Shown in pieces: positions 1-12,109 of a stretch of 64,000 nucleotides of DNA. The notes below the pieces were generated by a model. The model saw nothing but the letters and a program-made list of their open reading frames with translations, did no database searches and was not told where the DNA came from. The stretch is taken from assembly GCA_047495785.1 (NCBI GenBank), contig JBLDXI010000013.1, positions 1,240,001 to 1,304,000 on the forward strand, given 5' to 3'. The position numbers were made by a program, and so were the translations under genes. Positions within the stretch are counted from its first letter, which is position 1. Every line of letters starts with the position of its first letter. This DNA comes from Lepidodermella squamata. Lineage: Eukaryota > Gastrotricha.

Positions 1-3000
1 AGTTGCTGGTCAGCGTCTGAGAACGAGAAAGTCGAGGCCGACAACGCGTCACCGATCGAGCGTTGCTGGGCGTTCTGGTGGTAACCGCCACCGGCTTGAG
101 ACTGGCCGCCGTACGCAGCGTAGTAATCGTTAGCCATGTTCAGCAGGTGACCCATGCCAGTATCGATCATGATTTGTTCGAGCGTCGAGCAGCGCTTGTT
201 GACCGAGTCGATCTGCTGACGAAGGGCGCCGCATTCGTCTTGCAGCTGCTTGTGCTGCATGACTTTTCGCACCAAATCGGCGCTGATCTGCTGGAAATGG
301 CGCTCGTACGTCTGGCGTTGTTCGGCCATTTCGCTGATCTGTTCGAGCAGCTGATTGCGTTCGACCTCGAGCTGGCCGATACGAGCCGTCGAAGCAGCGA
401 ATTCGGGCTGAAAACGAGGCAAGTCAAAATCAATTAACGTAAACATCGCAGTAGGAGGTTACGAAATGACGAGAAATTCGCAACGGAAGCGGGGCACTAG
501 ACGTTTAGAGAGGCATGCCCATGTTTGTACTACGCATAACGGGTGAGAGAGTAAATTTTGACCCTTTCCCGTGCCTAATGACAACATTCAACAGTCGCGC
601 GCGGGAAATCGCTACGCACCTACCTCGCCGAGTAATGAAAATAAAATAATAACAATTGTAAAATCACGTACCCTTTGCCGCTGTTGCTGCTGTAACTTCA
701 TGTTTTGCTGGCGAAGGTCGTTGTTCTCCTGCTCGAGATATGCCATACGATCGCGCATTTCGTTGATCATACCCTGAAAAGACAAAAGGGAAAACAAAAA
801 TTAACAAAATTCACATGACTTGAAAGGTAAGTGGTAAAGCGCTGCTGAAATATTTACAGCAAACACCGTCTGGGCGCAGCGAAAAACCGCCACCTTACGC
901 AAATAAGATAAGAAAACTTACGCGGTAGGCAGAAATCTCCTGCGAGTTTTGCTGCTGCTGTTGCTGTTGTTGATTGTTGAAAGACATTTGCGATTGGGAC
1001 GGTTGAACCTGACGGAAGCGTTTCAGCTCGCTCTCCATGCCGTTCATGTTGTGCTTTTGATTTTCGATTTCGACCATGCTTTGCTTAAGCATAACTTCTA
1101 CTTTCGAACGCTTTAACTTCTCCTCCTCGATTTCCTTATGCAGATTCAAATACTAGAAGAGAATAAGAGAAAAGGTTGTCAAATCACGTCTAGTTAATCC
1201 TAAAATCCTCCTACGTAAACAGAGGCGGGTTCTAGAGAACAAAAATCTATTCCGGACAACAAAGAAGAGACGGGGTTTTAAAATCAGCCTGGTAATTCGC
1301 TAAGCCGACTAAAATTGGCCGCGTACGTGTCTCTCGTAAATCTCGAAACAAAACCGGGTCGAACAAGTGTACCAATGTATTATTAATACGAGCGCAGAAA
1401 TATGATGATGTATGGAGGAATTAAAGCACGAGCCTTGTGAATGCAAACATAAAAGTACTTGGTGCTTATTATGGCTTGCGTGTGCCAGACTGGGCGTAAT
1501 GTCGAGTCGAGGCAGGCACGTTAGGACGAGGTTAGCCTATACGTAGGATACGTAGGCAGAGCCCACAGACACAAACGGGCTCCCTGCTGCTCAGCTCGCG
1601 CTGCCTCGCGAATTTGTGTTATGCAAGTGGTGGGGTGATGAAAGCGCGCACGCACGCAGCTGTAGAACTGTAAATTACCTACAACGGTCCACTTGAACCG
1701 AAGACGGCAGCGGCATGCAGCGCGTCCTTTAATCTTCGCCCCGATCGCCCTGCCACTGGGGATAGCGAGCCGTCGGTATCATTGCGCTCTCAAAAAGCCA
1801 CACCGATAAATGAAGAGGCGTTTAACAAACTACTGGTGTCACGTCAAAACACGCCGAGTTATCGCATAGCTCCTGGCGCCTGGATTCAAAATGCAGCGGG
1901 TGGTATGAGTAACAAGCAATAAACGACCGTTAGATAAGAGAGGACGATTTTTTATTAGCCGTTATTTACGCGCTTGCCTATAATAATTTTGAAATAAATG
2001 GGACAGTTGTGAGTTGCGCACACAGTTTTTACTGCAAAATGATGATGATGAGGGCTGGGCCGAAAATTAGCTGCGTGCAACAGTTGCACAGTGGCCGCAC
2101 AAATGCGCAATTATCCGCGACTTGCGCGATGCGTGCCTTTTGTCAGCCTGAAACTATTCAATGACGCAAACGTTAGCACGCACGCATGATTTCAAAAATT
2201 TTGCAACGGTTTTGCAGACGATGTGTGTCGCTCAATTACCAAAATCAAGTAGCTGGTAGGCTATGTATGAATGAATACAATAGACACAAACCCTAACTTG
2301 TTTGCCATCGGCGCAAAGTCGGGCGGCGGCGTGGTGATGAAGGCTCGACGACGGCGTCGGTGTTGCGCTGGTGATTGTCGGCAGACTTTCGCAGCTATCG
2401 ACGAAGTGCATCGACGAGTCGGTGCTGTTAACGTAGTTGCAACTGTCGCTCGAGGTTATCAATTCATCGAAAATGATTGACGACGAGCCGGAAGATGACG
2501 ACGAGGAAATTTTCTCTAAGAATTGGTTCTTGCTATGCCAAATCATGTTGTTAGGCGAGCTGAGTGATAATTATAACTCGGGAAGCGATAAAAATCGAAT
2601 GAGTGTGTCTAGACTGGTCGAATGAGTCGCGACACCAATCTGGGGCCCTGGCTTGGATTTTGCGAGCTTGCCGACACACCCGTCACCCACTTGGCAAATA
2701 CTTGAAAATCACTAGAGTGCGCCGAAAAACGCTTTTCGCAGGAAGTTGATCACACGCGCGCAGCCATGTGCTAGGCGGTATCGCGCGCAGATTAAACGCG
2801 GGCTGGTTAAATCCTTTGCGACAGCGATAAAGGGCGGATACATGGCTAAACGGTGGTACTCGAAGATAAAGACACCAGCGACGCCAGATGCCGATGCCAC
2901 CACGCTGCAGCCACCAGCTGCGATGGCTTTTGAACGTTTTCGGCGTGGAATTTTTAAACACCCCACATGACGTCGCGGCAAAGGCACGTGCCGCGCTCGC

Positions 3001-4549
3001 ATAGATAAGACACAACACCAGTAGCAGGGTAAAGGTAGGTGCTAAATGGGTATCACAAATCATAACACTCATACTAGTAACGGGTAACGGCGGCGCGATA
3101 AAATTAATTATTTACACAGACTGAAATTTAGAACACTCGAGTCTCACCTCCATTTCGATGCGCTCCTTCTCCGCTAACCGGCCTTGTAACATACGGACGC
3201 GATTCTTCAGCTCCTGATTCTCGTACTCGGCCGCATCTAGTAGAGTTTTCATTTCGTAGATAGCGAATGGCTCTGCTTCCTGTAACAAAAAATAAATTTG
3301 AATTAATGAGTAGGGCATAACCTCAATTAAAAAAAATTAAAAATTGACGATAAGGGCATTAATTTCGGACGGCATTTTTTGGTGGCTAATCAGGAGGTAT
3401 TACTCACCGTACAACAGCTTTTAAATTCAGCAAATTTAACGGTTTTACGTTTCTGAACGCGTTTCATTTCGCGCTTCATTTGACCAGAAAATCGAAAGAA
3501 AAAACGACAAACTAATCGCACTGGCCGACTTCGAATGAGCCAGTTAAAAATGCGCGTCCGAAATTACGGCCCTTCCACTCATGAGAACAATAGTGAATGA
3601 GAAAAACGAAATGCTAGAGTGAGCTATTGATGACTAGAAAGTGCGCCACTAGGTGCTCAAAACACGCCGAACGTAATTAAAAAAAATCAGCAATATAATT
3701 ATTATTATTACGGTCGATCCAATCTTGCATAGCCGAGACGACGCTTCGAATACTTGCTGCTTCATTTTTCTATTCTAATATTATCGAAAACCAAATTACG
3801 GTCAATTCTATTCGGCTATGGGAGCTATTTATGAGTTTTTCGAAAAGGGCCTAGAAGCTTACCGAGAGGATGAGATCATCACCGCCATCAGATAGAGCTA
3901 CGTATTGCCGACAGGCGGATCGCGACCGTCTCATTAACGAGGAGGATTCGTCGCTCGACGACACATACCCGCCTGTTCGATGGCTGGTCATCGCGGCGCG
4001 TGACAAGCGTTGATTTTGCGACATCTGAGAACGCGCTAAATCGCGCGACAGTCCCGCGATAACACGGCCCGTATCACTTGCCGAAGATGTTTTGCGGCTA
4101 ATCGTCGACGACGCTCCTTGCTGATTTTGCTGATGTTGCTGAAGATGATGATGATAGCTAACTGCTTTTGGCGTCGCTTGTTGCTGCTGATTTGCAGTCA
4201 GCGTGGCAGTCGTTGAATTTGAATTGTCGGTCTGCGTTTGATCTGAGGTCGATGCGACCGACGTCGGCGAGTTTATAACACCAGGGCCGTATTGGTGCAG
4301 CATTTCAGCAGCTGTTTGTGTAATAAAATCGCTACCGCTCGCTGTCGACGATACGGTCGAGGAAATGATGGCAAAATCATCACCATTTGTAATATTCAAC
4401 TGGTAATTATTATTTGACGGCGACGTATCATTGTACAACTGAGGGGCTGTATTGTCGGTCATATAAGGCGTAGCTTTCGGCAAATCGAAGCGCAGCTTCC
4501 TATTCGAGGAGGTGAAAGGCGAGGAAAGAAATTTTTTCACTCGATTCAT
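1..4549 (-). CDS. Q-rich coiled-coil protein, 3' end outside window
   Basis: I do not recognise the family. Five exons join in phase on the minus strand: 4549-3863, 3279-3148, 1152-922, 773-672 and 407-1, and the frame is still open at position 1. The first exon encodes about 229 residues of Ser/Thr/Gln-rich, probably disordered sequence that starts MNRVKKFLSS and contains a basic patch (RRSRSACRQ). The next exons encode heptad-like Glu/Lys/Leu-rich helix, a short poly-Gln run near 951-975 and another Gln stretch. The 407-1 exon continues the coiled coil and then becomes Tyr/Gly/Gln-rich (DYYAAYGGQSQ). The 3147-1153 interval is one large intron. A second 5' form splices into this exon at 4499. 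A cytoplasmic scaffold or adaptor is possible, but that is a guess from composition. Confidence 0.8.
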
Positions 4550-4805
4550 TATAATAATAAAATATTAATAATATGAAGGCGAGGAATTTTATTAGCAATT
4601 TTGTGTCTTTTTGTGCGTCGTTTATAAAAGCCGCACTTGGGACGACATTATCATAAGTCGGAAAAAGTGTGTCTGAAAATAGACTCACAATTCCTCTCCT
4701 TGGGGATTTTTAATGCGGAAAAACAAACATTGACGTATCATCAAATGAAATAATATACTCTGGATGAAATTATAGAAACTGCGCTTATAAGGTGTCACGA
4801 CTTAC

Positions 4806-5244
4806 TTTTTAACTCCGGGCTTTCCAAGGGTGCCGGATGTTCCACCACTGCTCGTCATAGCTGTTTTGTTAATTGAGCTAAGCGGCGTTGTCTGCTGCGG
4901 ATTAGCCATTGAGACATTTGACGTTGCACCAAAACCGCCGGGGTGTGATTTCGATGAGGATAGCTGCGCGTTTTTTGCCCCCGCCGTAGGATCCCGAGGC
5001 GACGTCGCCGATAAATTAGCGCTATTGTTATTGTTGTTAGGCATTTTTGCTGCGCGTCTACTGCCACAGCATGCGCCTATCATAATTTTTGGCGACGATT
5101 TTGAATCGTCCGATGAATCACCGTTGGCAGCTGCTGCTGGAGGCGGAGGGTGGCCGTAGCTGGTGTAGTAACCCGATGTGCTGTTGCTGTCATCAATTAT
5201 CGCGGAATTCGATTCTGAACTGGAGCCGGCCGGCGGCGAAACGA
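4806..5244 (-). CDS. Alternative 5' exon of the coiled-coil gene
   Basis: This exon is open and encodes a Ser/Asn/Gly/Pro-rich segment including PPPPAAAANGDSSDD and the end GTLGKPGVK. It ends at a donor (AA|GTAAGT) that leaves two bases. Those two bases join in phase to an acceptor inside the neighbouring exon (AATAG|GAAGCTG, exon from 4499), giving a longer N-terminus that replaces MNRVKKFLSSPFTSSNR. There is no ATG at its 5' end, so a further upstream exon is needed. A 44-nt open block at 5741-5698 (reading KLHQHGHKMAREMF, flanked by AG and GT) could join at 5244 in phase, but that acceptor is pyrimidine-poor. The coding character of this exon looks good, while its 5' connection is uncertain. 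Confidence 0.5.
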
Positions 5245-5741
5245 CTTGCGGGTACAATGTCCTGTGACTGTTGTTGTACGATGCCGTTTTTTAGCTTGTT
5301 CTGGATGAAAAATTATTGTTTATCGAAGATCTTTCTCTCTATCGGGCAACGGACAACGGGCGAGTGCCCTCGTCAAATTTGCGGCCGAAATAGCAGTGGT
5401 AGTTGCAGCAGCGGCGATGCGATGATAACAAATGACAATGTAATGACGACTGTAGATAATTGATGGCCGTTTTTACACGCCCCGTTTTACGCGCGTAATT
5501 TCTACGACCAACCACGCTGCTGCAACAGCAGACCAAAAGAAGAGCGAACCGGCATCGGAAAGTCGTCAACAAGCGCAGTCGTAGATGAGTGATGATTATT
5601 TTATTATCCAGCGCAGAAACAGCTAAGTCCCTACGATGACAATAGTAATAAACTAAAAAATACTAATAAAAAAGGGACCCGCACTTTTATTGCTTACCAA
5701 ACATTTCTCGCGCCATCTTGTGTCCATGCTGATGTAATTTC

Positions 5742-8636
5742 CTATAAATAAAGCTACATTAATATTATTTTCATCTCATCATAAACATCAGATAAAAATG
5801 GCCTGAGAACGATTCGGAATTTTTGCGTAATATTATATTGATTTTTTAGCGCGTTCAAAAATCCCCCATTTCTATTGACAACGGAAATCGGGGCGGCGAT
5901 GAGCCACGATTGAATCGCCCATCAAATACCGCGTGTGCGTGATAATCGTTATAGGAAGGAAGAAAAAATCGGCGCGATGGTAATAAAACACGCCATCGGC
6001 TGCCTTCCGCCAAAACGATTGATGCGATGTGACAGCCCCGCGCGTTGACGCAATTTTTATTGTTTTATTAGTATTATTATTTTAGGCTCTACCTCGTCGC
6101 TTCTTGTCACAGGCGCGCGTGTGCGAAATATCTGCTGTCGATGCGCTGGCTCGATGATATGTGGCGCTAGAAATATAATAATGCAGTTACAGCAGCAGAA
6201 TATAATTTCATCACGGCCCATCCGCGATAAATAAAATAGCATCGTCTCGAAGAATAATGTAATAATAACGTAATTATTATTATATCCACAGCATTTACGA
6301 ACGTCGTCTCTACCAGTAGCTCGCGTAATAACGCGTGAAAACGCGGCGTGATTTTGAAAGTTGCAATTTGGCTGTGCGCAGTGAGGAGGGACATGAAGTG
6401 AAGGAAGCGCCGCGTTAGTGTCACACTTTGACTGGTTATATTGCGCGATATAATTTTGACAAAATTTCATTAGCCACTCCTTCAAGTTGTTGACGACGGC
6501 GACGACGATGATGCTACAGCGGAACTGACAATGGCGAAAAATCATTGACCGGCAGAGCAATTTTAGAATATTTGGTAATGCGATCGCATTATTCCATTAT
6601 TTCGTTTAATGGAACTTTTTTGAAATATACGAATAAAAGGCGAGAAATCCAGGCATACGTTATTAAAATCTTCTAAAAAATGGAACGTCTATTCACTGAC
6701 TGATATATCAAATTAACTTGCGACTTGGGTTTTGGATATTCCAGCAGAGCCTATTCTAGGTAAAAATTGTATAGATTTGATATCCCAGTTTCGATATAAA
6801 ACCCATCTCCTTACTGTCGGATAAGAAAACTTCGGCCTACTTTCTAGCCAGCCGCTGAATTGCCACAATAAATTCTGCGGTATCCCGAAGATTCCTTTGA
6901 CCTTCGGAAAGTGTACAAAATTATCTAACAATCTAGCAACCAACTGCTGATGTGGCAATAAACAAAAGAGTGAATTCGACCGTTTTACGCTAGCATAGCT
7001 TTCTACTTAAACTACCCGCGGCCATTCCTATATAAGGTAAATGTTGTCGCTAAATAATATCACACCTGTTACTTGAATTTATATCTTTTTATTGGAAAAG
7101 TTAGTGCATTTTTGAAAATAATCGTTCGATATTACACGAAAGCAAAGCGGTAAAAAGTAAATTTTGTAGTGGAGACATGAGTTCTAAAAAAATTACACAT
7201 ATTTTGGAATATTGGTTTCCAGCTTCAACATTTACAGCTACTCCGATGAAAAAAAGCATATCCCAATACACCTTTTAATTTTCGAATGATTTTCGACCCA
7301 TACAACAGATTCCGATGGAGAGCCATGTTTCGAGACTGGAATTCGAATATATAATCAACCATTGTGTTATCTGATCTCATGCATAATAAAATATGTAGCC
7401 ATGAAGCTGTAGCCATGGATCTATGGATGTGGCGCTTCGGAAAATATTCTCTAATCAAATTTAGCGACCCAGGAGCACCAGTTTAATACGAGCAGAGGAC
7501 ATCCAGAGGGAAAAAATTATATTAAATATGCATAAAAATTAACCAACATAAAATATTGCAAGCCGTAGATTATCAAAATAGTTTCGGTAACTCTATTGGT
7601 CAGTGTAAAAATGGCAAAGCTTTGCTTCGGGCATCGATTGCCAAATAAATCCCGTAGGCATTATACTATAGGTTATCACTGCACTCAATTTTTCGGAGTA
7701 AAGCGATTGAATTCAAGGAGCTTGGGCGATTCAAAATTAGAAACATACGCATTGCGTTTTATCAAATAATACATATCAATGATTCTATCAAGTTTTCCTC
7801 TTGGTAATTTCCGCTTAATAATAGCAAGTATCAGGTAAAAGGGAAGTTCTGATGGGTACATTTTTGTACTGTCGATTAAATACATTAGCTTATATCCAGG
7901 TTAAAATATGGACATGAACTAAAATTCGAATCAAGTATTTATGCTGATATCAGTTATATACTCTATATACTAAAGATTGATTAGTTTTGGAAATAATTCA
8001 TATTCCTGAACAAGGATTGTTATCAGCAAACAGTAGAAACACAATTCATTGAACTGTCCTGTTTAATTTATTGCCAAAATTTGCGGCGAATGGAGGCGAA
8101 TATATCATAAATTTCCACGCGAAGCTAGCTAATCACAGCTTTGAGCAAAATTATGACCGGGCGTTAATAATTTATTAATTCTGCATATGCGCAGCTGCAT
8201 GTGCGATACACCTATGCATGTGGAATCAATAAAAGCCATTCTGATGACCAATAGTTATTTTGTTTTTCTGTCACTAACTTGACTCTGCTCGTTAATTGTT
8301 TTTCGTTCTATGAAATAGTTGCCGCGCAGAATCAAGAGGCGTAATACCTCCCCGAGTAAGGCATTCAAGAACCCGGTAAAATTGTACTCGCCATTTTTAG
8401 GACACACGCTGAAAAATAATAATTATACGCCGCTCATATAGCGCGGGTGAGACAAAAGATGGCGATGTGTCGCGGTGAGAGCCAAACGCGCGATAATGAA
8501 AGATGACGGCTACTGACTCTCCAAGAACTCATGAAGTTGTTGCGCCAAACGCAGTTGCAAACTGATTGTAACAAAAATAAGCCGGGGTTGATGAAGAACT
8601 ACAACATCATTGCTGCTTTTTCGTTGACGACGAAAG
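5742..8636. other. Intergenic, about 2.9 kb
   Basis: I see no confident gene. The stretch is AT-rich with short runs of ATT repeats near 6240-6290. Three unconnected minus-strand open stretches (7885-7685, 7458-7225, 6958-6713) have loosely gag/protease-like composition and might be remains of a retroelement, but no diagnostic motif is intact. Confidence 0.5.
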
Positions 8637-9604
8637 ATGCCCGTTTCAGTCACAGTGAAATGGGTTGTAGCTGGTGTAGTTTTTCTGATCACTTTGACTT
8701 TTCTTGTCGCATTGCTGCTGATTTCACTTGACTGGAATTTATCTCTAAGTATACATCACAAATTTGAAGTCACCATGTCTACGAAGTCGAAACCGTCCGT
8801 TGCTATTCTGGTGCTGGCGACGGGCAGTTATTACAAGCTTTACGTTAAATCTCTGATCAAATCAGCGAAGAAATACTTTTGCAGATCTTGCTCGGTAAGA
8901 GGAATTCGAAAATTCCGGCGACTACATTGCGTTTTTACTTTTAGGTACGATACTTTGTGTTCACGGATTCCAAAGAGATCCATCTTTGGCACGACGTGAC
9001 GCATCTTAACCAGTCACATCTCACATGGCCATTCGAATCGCTGGCTCGCTTCGCGATTTACAAACGTTTCTACAAATATTATCAAGTAATTTTGAAAAAA
9101 TGCTGATATTCACTTCATAGCGATCTTATTGATCTCTAGAACTTTGACTTTATCATCTCAATCGATGCTGACATGGAATTCGTCGACGCAGTGGGCAGCG
9201 AAATGTTGGCAGAAAGACTCGGAGTTCTTCATCCCGGCTTTGGATCGCTGCGAGGTTCTTACGAAGAAGTCAATCAAGATTCTGAATCTTTTGTGAAACC
9301 TTTCGAAGGTTCACAATACTTCACCAGCAAAGTTTGGGGAGCTTCGAATGACAGTTTCTTCCATTTGATCAACAAACTTTCAGAATCGGTTTCTTTCGAC
9401 CTAAGCAGAGGCGTTGTACCTCTCTGGCTGGATGAATCCTACATCAATCGGTATTTCATCGACAATCCGCCGTCAACTATACTTCACCCAACCTATGCTG
9501 CTTTTCAAAAATCGAACGAAAAGATCCAGAAAATAGTTGCTCAGAGACACAAAGAGTCGCACATGTTGACAGCATTGAGCCACCTTGAAAATATTGCCTC
9601 TTGA
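8637..9604 (+). CDS. Glycosyltransferase family 6 (ABO/GGTA1-like)
   Basis: Three exons (8637-8894, 8945-9085, 9140-9604) give 287 residues. The N-terminus has a short tail and a hydrophobic segment at about residues 9-31, as in type II Golgi glycosyltransferases. The body matches GT6 in order: SVAILVLATGSY, then VFTDSKEIHLW, then WPFESLARFAIYKRF, then the metal-binding DXD site as SIDADMEF (residues 140-147), then LGVLHPGFGSL, then VPLWLDESYINRYF, whose Trp/Asp/Glu cluster forms the acceptor pocket in vertebrate ABO and alpha-1,3-galactosyltransferase. Vertebrate GT6 enzymes transfer Gal or GalNAc in alpha-1,3 linkage from UDP-sugar, and this one keeps the metal-dependent DXD form rather than the NXN found in bacterial members. 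The sugar donor cannot be read from sequence. Introns are 50 and 54 nt. The next gene begins 76 nt after the stop. Confidence 0.93.
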
Positions 9605-9626
9605 ACATCTTGTAAACGAAAGAGTA

Positions 9627-9655
9627 AATAAATCATGCAAGGTTATCATTTGCAG
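9627..9655 (+). other. Poly(A) signal plus splice acceptor between two genes
   Basis: AATAAA at 9627-9632 is followed 21 nt later by TTTGCAG ending at 9655. The acceptor lies 25 nt before the ATG of the downstream protease and 51 nt after the stop of the glycosyltransferase. The layout is what an intercistronic trans-splice site would look like. A cis-spliced 5' exon of the protease located upstream cannot be excluded. Confidence 0.5.
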
Positions 9656-9680
9656 ACTTCGCTATTCGCCAGTTGCTGGA

Positions 9681-11349
9681 ATGTTCAGCGTATTGTTACT
9701 TTTAATAGCCCTATCGCTTTTGAGCCAGAGTTATGCCAACTCTTCAGCGGTCAATTATCGGTGCTTGGTAAGCGATGAAACTCTGGTGATCGAGCAGGAC
9801 GGCAGTGGTAACGAAAATCGGGAATGGTTCATTGCCAGTGACAATTCAAGGAAATGTCTCTCTCTCGAACCAAGCCCCCTGAGGACAAGCAATAGTTTTC
9901 AATTGATGGCACATGATGGATTTCGAAAAGACGCGGTGCCGTTGCTTTCTCTTGATAACTCAAAAACAAATACGAACGTATCAAAATTCATTTTGCCCGA
10001 TGTAATTTACCTGAATGTGACTGGAAAATGGCCGAAAATAAGAATATCTTCGGTTTATTGCCCGAACCGTAAAATAAGCCCTAAAGAAACAACTTGCCTT
10101 GTCTATCGTCACGTTTATTCAATCAAATATCCATCGCGGTCATTCTATAAGCCGAACACCGAACGCGAGTGGTATTTCATTGGGCCATCAGATTTGTGCA
10201 TCTCGTTGGAATTCTTAGGTATTCCCGCTATTTTCGCTTAAAGTTAATGATTTGGATTCTTCTTATTAGCGCTGGACACAGAGCGAAGTCACTCTTGTAC
10301 CAAGGACTACATCCGCATACTCGATGATTTTGGTTTGGGACGGCTGGAAAATATTTGTGGATCGGATGTTGATAAAAAGTTCACAAGCAGTTCAAACTCA
10401 TTAGGAATCGTATTTCGGAGTGATGGCTCCAATATTGGCAATCGGCGATACAAAGGTTTCACCGCTCGAATCCAGGTTACCCCTTGCCTCGAACCGTCTA
10501 AAATTTGCGAACCTCCGCAGGGATTCAATCTGCCTGAGAGGCTTCCGTTCATGGAGGGCTTGCTCCAATCAGCACCCGAGTTAACTGCCTCGTGGCCGTG
10601 GTTAGCTTCAATCCGTACCGGGTAATTGCTTCCTTTCTGCCTGGAAGTGTGTGGAACTTTTTCGAATATTTTACAGATATCAACATGTTTGTGGTGCATC
10701 ACTTGTAGCACCGGGTTACCTCTTAACAGCAGCTCATTGTTTCGATGGTGATCGAGATCCTACCTCTTACGAAGCATTTTTTATTGATTCTGATGCTGAG
10801 GAGGCGACTATTATTGAGGAGATAATTTTACATCCGAATTATCAGTTGAATGAATCAACTCCATTCGATAGCGACTTGGCTTTATTGCGCCTCAGCAACT
10901 CTAATCGTGATCGACCTGTATGTCTCCAACAAACTGAGGTCAGCACAGAAGTGAGATGTTTTGTTGTTGGCTTCGACCCCATGCAAGCTAGACTAACAAA
11001 GCAAATCGAAGTCCCAATCATACCTCTCTTGCAATGCTCCGCGGTAAATGAAAATCTCAAGGTTAGCTTGAAGTACTGATTTTAGTTAGATAATTTGAGC
11101 TGAATTTACATTATTTAGCCTCATTTGACTGAAAACATGATCTGTGGTGGGAATTTCGACGGCGGATCGGACTCGTGTCAAGGCGATTCCGGTTCTCCTC
11201 TCATTTGTTTTAGCAAGACCGATAACAAACTAACGCAAACTGGCATTGTTTCGTTTGGAATCGACTGTGGTCGACCACAATCACCGGGCGTCTACACCAA
11301 AATCGCTGCTTTTCATGAATGGATACAAAAAACTATCTCGCGTGAATAA
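9681..11349 (+). CDS. Secreted CUB-domain trypsin-like serine protease
   Basis: Four exons (9681-10218, 10270-10621, 10677-11061, 11119-11349) give 501 residues. A signal peptide (FSVLLLLIALSLL) is followed by about 270 residues of Cys-containing, CUB-like sequence, where CTKDYIRILD resembles the CUB core. The C-terminal S1 domain has all three catalytic residues: TAAHC (His), DSDLALLRL (Asp) and QGDSGSP (Ser). Asp six residues before the Ser predicts cleavage after Arg or Lys. The usual activation site R-IVGG is not present: the stretch before SWPWLASI reads LLQSAPELTA, so activation may differ or be absent. AATAAA overlaps the stop codon (11345-11350). The gene directly follows the GT6 gene on the same strand. 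The substrate is unknown. Confidence 0.9.
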
Positions 11350-11350
11350 A

Positions 11351-12109
11351 AAAATTCAATTGCCTCATCATTCCGAGCAATTTTGGTAACTCTAGGCCGA
11401 CCACGCTCACTCTGATCACCCGATGAAAATGAAATAGCTACGGAGAAAAAATCGCGTCCTTAGCTGATCTCCGAAGTGTCTTTACAATCGCGGAATATTC
11501 TCATATTATGTTTACAAGAAAAATATTTACGACCGCTCAATGCTGGCGGGTGAAATAGCGTAGATGCCCCTCAGGCTGGATTAGCTGGAAAACGCTTTTC
11601 AACTGTTCAGCCATGATTTCTCCGTAGTTTGACAAAAATATTAATTCCATTATTGTTTGCCGACACAAAAGACATCGAACATGGCTCGGAAATTTTCTTG
11701 CGTTTTATTTCGAGCAAGGCTTTGAAAAATAACAAGTACATCACTATGGCTCAGTGATTATTTTCTGTTATCTTATACATTTCTGTACCAGTAAATAAAA
11801 AATCACATGTAGGCGTGGCGATTCACACAAAAGCGATATGTGTGCATTGCTATAGAAGCATGGTACACAACAGCAAGCACTGATGAGAAATTTATAGCAA
11901 TCTTCAAAGCTTGCGCGAACAACATTGATACTGGAATCAAATTAGCAAGGATATCAATTTCACAATTTATTATTACATCAAGACGGACAAAAGATGTCGG
12001 ATCACACTATTCGCTTTCAAATAATAAGCGACGTTTTTTATTGTTTTGGTTTTTATAACAAAAGTTATATAGATTTACGAATTTCCTGTGAACGCGGTAA
12101 TCAACTAAA
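11351..12109. other. Intergenic between converging genes
   Basis: This is the shared 3' flank of the plus-strand protease and minus-strand TOM70. I see nothing beyond AT-rich sequence. Confidence 0.6.

Noticed and set aside
4830-5159. 109-codon plus-strand frame with poly-Leu
   Set aside because: Antisense of the Asn/Ser-rich alternative exon; poly-Leu arises from poly-Asn/Gln codons read backwards.
5698-5741. 44-nt block KLHQHGHKMAREMF with AG and GT borders
   Set aside because: Attractive as an upstream exon of the coiled-coil gene, but the only in-phase acceptor (5244) is poor, so it is mentioned and not annotated.
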